From the NCBI GenBank assembly GCA_003242315.1, contig QGUY01000150.1:1-9419 (forward strand): DNA of 9,419 nt, given 5' to 3'. Below the pieces are notes generated by a model that was not told the origin of the DNA, made no database searches, and saw only the letters and a list, made by a program, of their open reading frames with translations. Positions within the stretch are counted from its first letter, which is position 1. Every line of letters begins with the position of its first letter. Origin of the DNA: Bacteroidota bacterium. Its GTDB lineage: Bacteria; Bacteroidota; Bacteroidia; Cytophagales; Cyclobacteriaceae. This document shows positions 7,122 to 9,419 of this stretch, piece after piece. A program made the translations under genes and the position numbers.

Positions 7122-7138
7122 AGGTTAAAATTTGACCT
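7122..7138. promoter_or_regulatory. imperfect palindrome in the dxs leader
   Basis: AGGTTAAAATTTGACCT reads as AGGTnAAAnTTTnACCT around a central base, with one mismatched pair. It lies 5-22 bases upstream of the dxs start. It could fold in the leader or bind a regulator, but at this length chance is a fair alternative. Confidence 0.2.
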
Positions 7139-7187
7139 ACTAACAATAAAAGTAACCTATTTGAGCCGTTTCAGCGATCAAATTCGG

Positions 7188-7195
7188 CAAATTTA
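7188..7195 (-). promoter_or_regulatory. Bacteroidota -7 element (TAAATTTG) for dxs
   Basis: The minus-strand reading TAAATTTG matches TAnnTTTG exactly and lies 71 bases upstream of the dxs start codon. No clear TTTG -33 box is visible beyond it. AT-rich DNA makes chance matches possible. Confidence 0.4.
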
Positions 7196-7235
7196 GTTAT
7201 TTCCGGGGGTTCTGAGGTTTTTGGATGATATTAAA

Positions 7236-7243
7236 TAACTTTG
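7236..7243 (+). promoter_or_regulatory. Bacteroidota -7 element (TAACTTTG) for scpA
   Basis: TAACTTTG matches TAnnTTTG exactly and ends only 7 bases before the scpA ATG. Transcription would therefore start at or within a few bases of the start codon. TTTG at 7220-7223 is too close (12 bases) to serve as a standard -33 box. Confidence 0.6.
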
Positions 7244-7250
7244 CGGCTCC

Positions 7251-8051
7251 ATGAACGAGGTCCAGGAGAATTTCGAGGTACGGTTGCCCCTTTTTGAGGG
7301 TCCTTTCGACCTGCTACTTTTCTTTATTGAACGGGACGAATTGGACATCTATGACATCCCCATTTCAAAGATTACGAACGACTTCCTGGACTACATGCAT
7401 CACATGGATCGCCTCAACATTGAACTTGCCAGCGAGTTCATCCTGGTGGCGGCCACGCTGATGCGTATCAAGTCGAAAATGCTCCTGCCGAGGCCGCAAC
7501 TCGACGAAGCCGGAAATGAGATCGATCCCCGTGAAGAACTGGTCAAGCACCTTCTGGAATACAAGAAGTACAAGTCGGTGGTCGAGGAATTCCAGAAGAT
7601 GGAGGAGACCGAGCTGATGAAGGAGAAGCGGGGCAACATCATGCGGGAGTTGCGCTCGCTCGCCGAGAGCACGAACGTCGAAGCGGAATTGCAGGACGTC
7701 GACCTGTTCAAGCTGATGACCGTCTTTGAAAAGGTACTCCGCCGTCACGAGGCAGAAAAGAATAAGCCTGTCCACCAGGTCGTGCAGTACCCTTACACGG
7801 TGGAAGCGCAAAAGGAATTTATTCTCAAGCAGGTTGAAGAAAATCCCAACACATCCTTCAACGATATCGCGCAAAAATTTCCCACGCGGATTGCGATGAT
7901 CTTTACCTTCCTTGCGATCCTCGAACTGCTCGCGCTGCAGCGACTCAGCATTTGCATTGGCGAAGGCTACAACAACTTCTGGATTTCAAAAGCTGAAGCA
8001 CAGAGCGGCCCTGTTACCGAGGAGCCAGTTGCGCCGGCTACGCCCGACTAA
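7251..8051 (+). CDS. scpA: segregation and condensation protein A
   Basis: ScpA is the kleisin subunit that joins ScpB and the SMC dimer to compact and segregate the chromosome (family knowledge). The 266 residues carry the N-terminal kleisin signature LPLFEGPFDLLLFFIERDELDIYDIPI (12-38), then the SMC-neck-binding helix SEFILVAATLMRIKSKMLLPRP (61-82), an acidic/charged linker (about 85-175), and a C-terminal winged-helix end with FTFLAILELLALQRLSI (218-234) that contacts the SMC head. The tail after about 246 is Ala/Pro-rich and variable. The start at 7251 fits the usual short N-terminus and is fixed from upstream by the promoter element 7 bases away. No Shine-Dalgarno is present. scpB is not in the window. 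The 3' end overlaps the creatininase-family gene on the other strand by 4 bases. Confidence 0.98.
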   Translation: MNEVQENFEVRLPLFEGPFDLLLFFIERDELDIYDIPISKITNDFLDYMHHMDRLNIELASEFILVAATLMRIKSKMLLPRPQLDEAGNEIDPREELVKHLLEYKKYKSVVEEFQKMEETELMKEKRGNIMRELRSLAESTNVEAELQDVDLFKLMTVFEKVLRRHEAEKNKPVHQVVQYPYTVEAQKEFILKQVEENPNTSFNDIAQKFPTRIAMIFTFLAILELLALQRLSICIGEGYNNFWISKAEAQSGPVTEEPVAPATPD

Positions 8052-8809
8052 GCGTAAAAATCTTCCCTGGCTGTTACGGCTACCTCATAAAAGAACGCTC
8101 CAACCTTCACAGTAACCGCTTCAAAAAATCGCGCGCCCTTTTCAGCTGTGGCCTTCTCGGGATTTCCAACACCTGTGTCGCGCGTTACGGCAGACCAACG
8201 ACGTTCGGCCCAGCCCCAACCTTCGCGCATGGCTGAGAAGGTGAACTTCTTTGCTTTTCCGTCTCCCGCTTCGGAAAGGGGAAGCACAAGGTCAGGCGTC
8301 AGATGAAGCATGACGCTAGTCTCCATTTCTCCCGCGTGGTCGTCTCGATTCTCAAAGAATTGTTTCTGATCCACGGAGTGAAACCAGTTGCAGGTGCATA
8401 AAAACATGTTGGGATATTTCAGGCCGAGCTCGCGGATCATCGTCTTGAAGTCGTTCCCACCGTGGCTGTTCAGAATGATGAGTTTGTGAATGCCCTGCCG
8501 GTCCAGTACCTGCACAACATCATCCAATATCTTTAGTTGAGTGGAAGGATTCATGTTGATGTCAAGCAGGATATCCGGTTGCCCGGTGTTGACACCAAAT
8601 GGGATCGTAGGCAGGACGATGATCTTTGCGCCCTTCTCCCAGGCGACACGCGCCGCTTCGGCAGCTACCTTTTCCGCCTGGAAAATATCTGTGCCGTAAG
8701 GCAGATGATAGTTGTGTGCTTCACACGCACCCCACGGCAGAACAGCAACGTCGAATTTCAGGTCACGAATTGATTTCCAGTTGCACTCAGCTAGTATGTA
8801 TGGCCTCAT
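8048..8809 (-). CDS. creatininase family protein
   Basis: This 253-residue protein belongs to the creatininase/amidohydrolase metalloenzyme family, whose members hydrolyse cyclic or linear amides such as creatinine or formamides. The metal-site motif GACEAHNYHLPYGTD (27-41) supplies Glu30, His32 and Asp41. NSHGGND (114-120) supplies His116, and DDHAGEMETS (156-165) supplies a further Glu. All expected ligands are present, so it is probably active. The substrate is unknown: family membership alone does not show creatinine use, and many Bacteroidota homologues are uncharacterised. There is no signal peptide. A minus-strand TAACTTTA (8815-8822), one base off the -7 consensus, lies 5 bases before the ATG, suggesting a near-leaderless transcript as at scpA. 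Its stop overlaps the scpA stop tail-to-tail, leaving no room for a terminator between them. Confidence 0.93.
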   Translation of the reverse strand: MRPYILAECNWKSIRDLKFDVAVLPWGACEAHNYHLPYGTDIFQAEKVAAEAARVAWEKGAKIIVLPTIPFGVNTGQPDILLDINMNPSTQLKILDDVVQVLDRQGIHKLIILNSHGGNDFKTMIRELGLKYPNMFLCTCNWFHSVDQKQFFENRDDHAGEMETSVMLHLTPDLVLPLSEAGDGKAKKFTFSAMREGWGWAERRWSAVTRDTGVGNPEKATAEKGARFFEAVTVKVGAFFYEVAVTAREDFYA

Positions 8810-8814
8810 GGGGG

Positions 8815-8822
8815 TAAAGTTA
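8815..8822 (-). promoter_or_regulatory. weak -7-like element (TAACTTTA) for the creatininase-family gene
   Basis: The minus-strand reading TAACTTTA differs from TAnnTTTG only in the last base and lies 5 bases before the ATG. Its first seven bases equal the scpA element. No -33 box is seen. Confidence 0.3.
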
Positions 8823-8877
8823 AGAGGTTCGCGGACATGATAAAGAAGTGATCGGTAATCAGGTAATCGATGGTGCC

Positions 8878-8919
8878 GATTAGTGATTAGTGAGTTGCGA
8901 TTAGTGATTTTTGATTTGA
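8878..8919. repeat. heptamer repeat array, second locus
   Basis: Six consecutive seven-base units stay in exact phase: GATTAGT, GATTAGT, GAGTTGC, GATTAGT, GATTTTT, GATTTGA. The units and their order match the reverse complement of 5161-5200, so this is a second copy of the same family about 3.7 kb away. Confidence 0.85.
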
Positions 8920-9038
8920 CCCTTGATCGAAGTTTTCGTTGCGAGATGACGTTTGGGTTTCATCAGAAACCTTCCGGAAGCTCCCAGATCGGTAGGTTGT
9001 CAACGGTCAAATCGAAGATGTACTCACCGCGCGCAGGA

Positions 9039-9059
9039 CCCCTTTAGGGGATTAAGGGG
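9039..9059. repeat. CCCCTTTAGGGG-type dispersed motif
   Basis: CCCCT (9039-9043), TT, AGGGG (9046-9050), then ATTA and a second AGGGG (9055-9059). The minus-strand form (TTAATCCCCTAAAGGGG) is one I recall as a recurring intergenic element in Bacteroidota. It can form either of two short CCCCT/AGGGG stems. Confidence 0.5.
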
Positions 9060-9062
9060 CGT

Positions 9063-9084
9063 GGGGGGATTGTGATGGGCCCCC
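9063..9084 (-). terminator. possible hairpin after the lytic transglycosylase gene
   Basis: A run of six G (9063-9068) and a run of five C (9080-9084) can pair as a 5-bp GC stem 29 bases past the stop of the minus-strand gene. There is no T-run after it, so termination is uncertain; it might work together with the CCCCT/AGGGG stem next to it. Confidence 0.2.
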
Positions 9085-9113
9085 TGCCTCTGCTATTGCA
9101 TCTGCATCTATCC

Positions 9114-9419
9114 TCAAGCGGGCAGGGCAATCACATACGTCTTCCCCTTCTTTACCGTGAGCTTCTCCTCACGAAGCCAGGGGTTATGTCGCTTTAGCAG
9201 CTTGTAGTTGGTGCCGTGATCTTTGGCAAAGTCGACAAGGTCGCGGATGGTTTCGTTGACTTCCACATAGCGGAGGGGTTCCTCTGTGTAGAGGTGTTTT
9301 TGGCGGATGTAGAACCCATACTTTTCGGGATGCTGGATGATCTCCTTTATCGCCAAAATCCTGAACACGTATCGGGATGTCTCTTCGTTGAGGTACAGGT
9401 CGTAGTAGGAATCGACTTT
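9114..9419 (-). CDS. lytic transglycosylase, C-terminal part (5' end beyond window)
   Basis: The frame is open from the right edge (KVDSYYDLYLNEETSRY) to a TGA at 9114-9116, giving 101 residues. A GTG at 9366-9368 lies inside the frame, but the reading continues upstream of it and the conserved text crosses it, so it is not the start. YYDLYLNEETSRYVFRILAIKEIIQHPEKYGF is typical of the end of the goose-type/Slt (GH23) catalytic domain of Bacteroidota MltD-like enzymes. The last 50 residues (YVEVNETIRDLVDFAKDHG, LKRHNPWLR, LTVKKGKTYVIALP) look like a LysM-type peptidoglycan-binding module. Such enzymes cleave the MurNAc-GlcNAc bond in the periplasm with formation of an anhydro end. The catalytic Glu and export signal are outside the window. 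Confidence 0.85.
   Translation of the reverse strand, partial: KVDSYYDLYLNEETSRYVFRILAIKEIIQHPEKYGFYIRQKHLYTEEPLRYVEVNETIRDLVDFAKDHGTNYKLLKRHNPWLREEKLTVKKGKTYVIALPA

Larger units (their letters stand above)
8810..9113. other. 304-base intergenic region of repeats, no complete gene
   Basis: Between the creatininase-family gene and the lytic transglycosylase gene no plausible complete gene is visible. The region holds a weak promoter-like TAACTTTA at its left edge, six in-phase heptamers at 8878-8919, a minus-strand coding-like remnant of about 25 codons at 8963-9037, a CCCCT/AGGGG motif at 9039-9059, a G-rich/C-rich hairpin at 9063-9084, and a doubled TGCATC at 9097-9108. Confidence 0.7.

Noticed and set aside
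7365..7874. 169-codon minus-strand frame
   Set aside because: It is antisense to scpA; the Leu/Val/His-rich product is a reflection of scpA codon use.
9114..9368. Complete 84-residue gene starting at GTG 9366-9368
   Set aside because: The frame stays open to the window edge and conserved transglycosylase text continues upstream of the GTG, so this is an internal codon of a partial gene.

Overview
The window reads as chromosomal DNA of a member of the Bacteroidota, most likely a Cytophagales/Chitinophagales-type bacterium (class-level placement is inference). Two exact matches to the Bacteroidota -7 promoter element TAnnTTTG stand before plus-strand genes and one stands before dxs. Shine-Dalgarno signals are mostly absent. 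The Dxs, ScpA and lytic transglycosylase sequences have the look of Bacteroidota homologues. GC content is near half by eye. The intergenic gaps carry short-period repeats (heptads of GATTNNN, an octamer GATGTGTT, a CTCTGCG motif and a CCCCT/AGGGG motif), which I recall as common in genomes of this phylum.

Left part (1-2678, minus strand): a two-gene pair. A lipoprotein with two CxxCH haem motifs and DUF1549/DUF1553 domains ('PSD1 / planctomycete cytochrome C' family) is followed after 2 bases by a Tat-exported DUF1501 protein that runs off the left edge. This pair is best known from Planctomycetes and Verrucomicrobia and also occurs in Bacteroidota. It is an envelope/periplasmic system of unproven function. 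Next (about 2870-3153, plus strand) is a small unidentified gene with a clear promoter.

Middle (3283-7116, minus strand): dxs (first enzyme of the MEP isoprenoid pathway), an alpha/beta hydrolase, and a membrane protein with three predicted helices and a C-terminal four-cysteine zinc-ribbon-like tail, followed by a strong intrinsic terminator. Between dxs and the hydrolase lies an inverted array of seven-base repeats able to fold into a long hairpin.

Right part (7117-9419): scpA (chromosome condensation) diverges from dxs across a 134-base promoter region and appears to be transcribed almost leaderless. It converges on, and overlaps by 4 bases, a creatininase-family metalloenzyme gene on the minus strand. 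A 304-base gap of repeats follows, then the C-terminal end of a lytic transglycosylase gene that continues past the right edge.

I see no defence system, CRISPR array, insertion sequence, integrase, tRNA or rRNA. The window is mostly ordinary housekeeping DNA. The points most worth a second look are the repeat families, the uncharacterised membrane zinc-ribbon protein, the haem lipoprotein/DUF1501 pair, and the very short leaders implied by promoter position.
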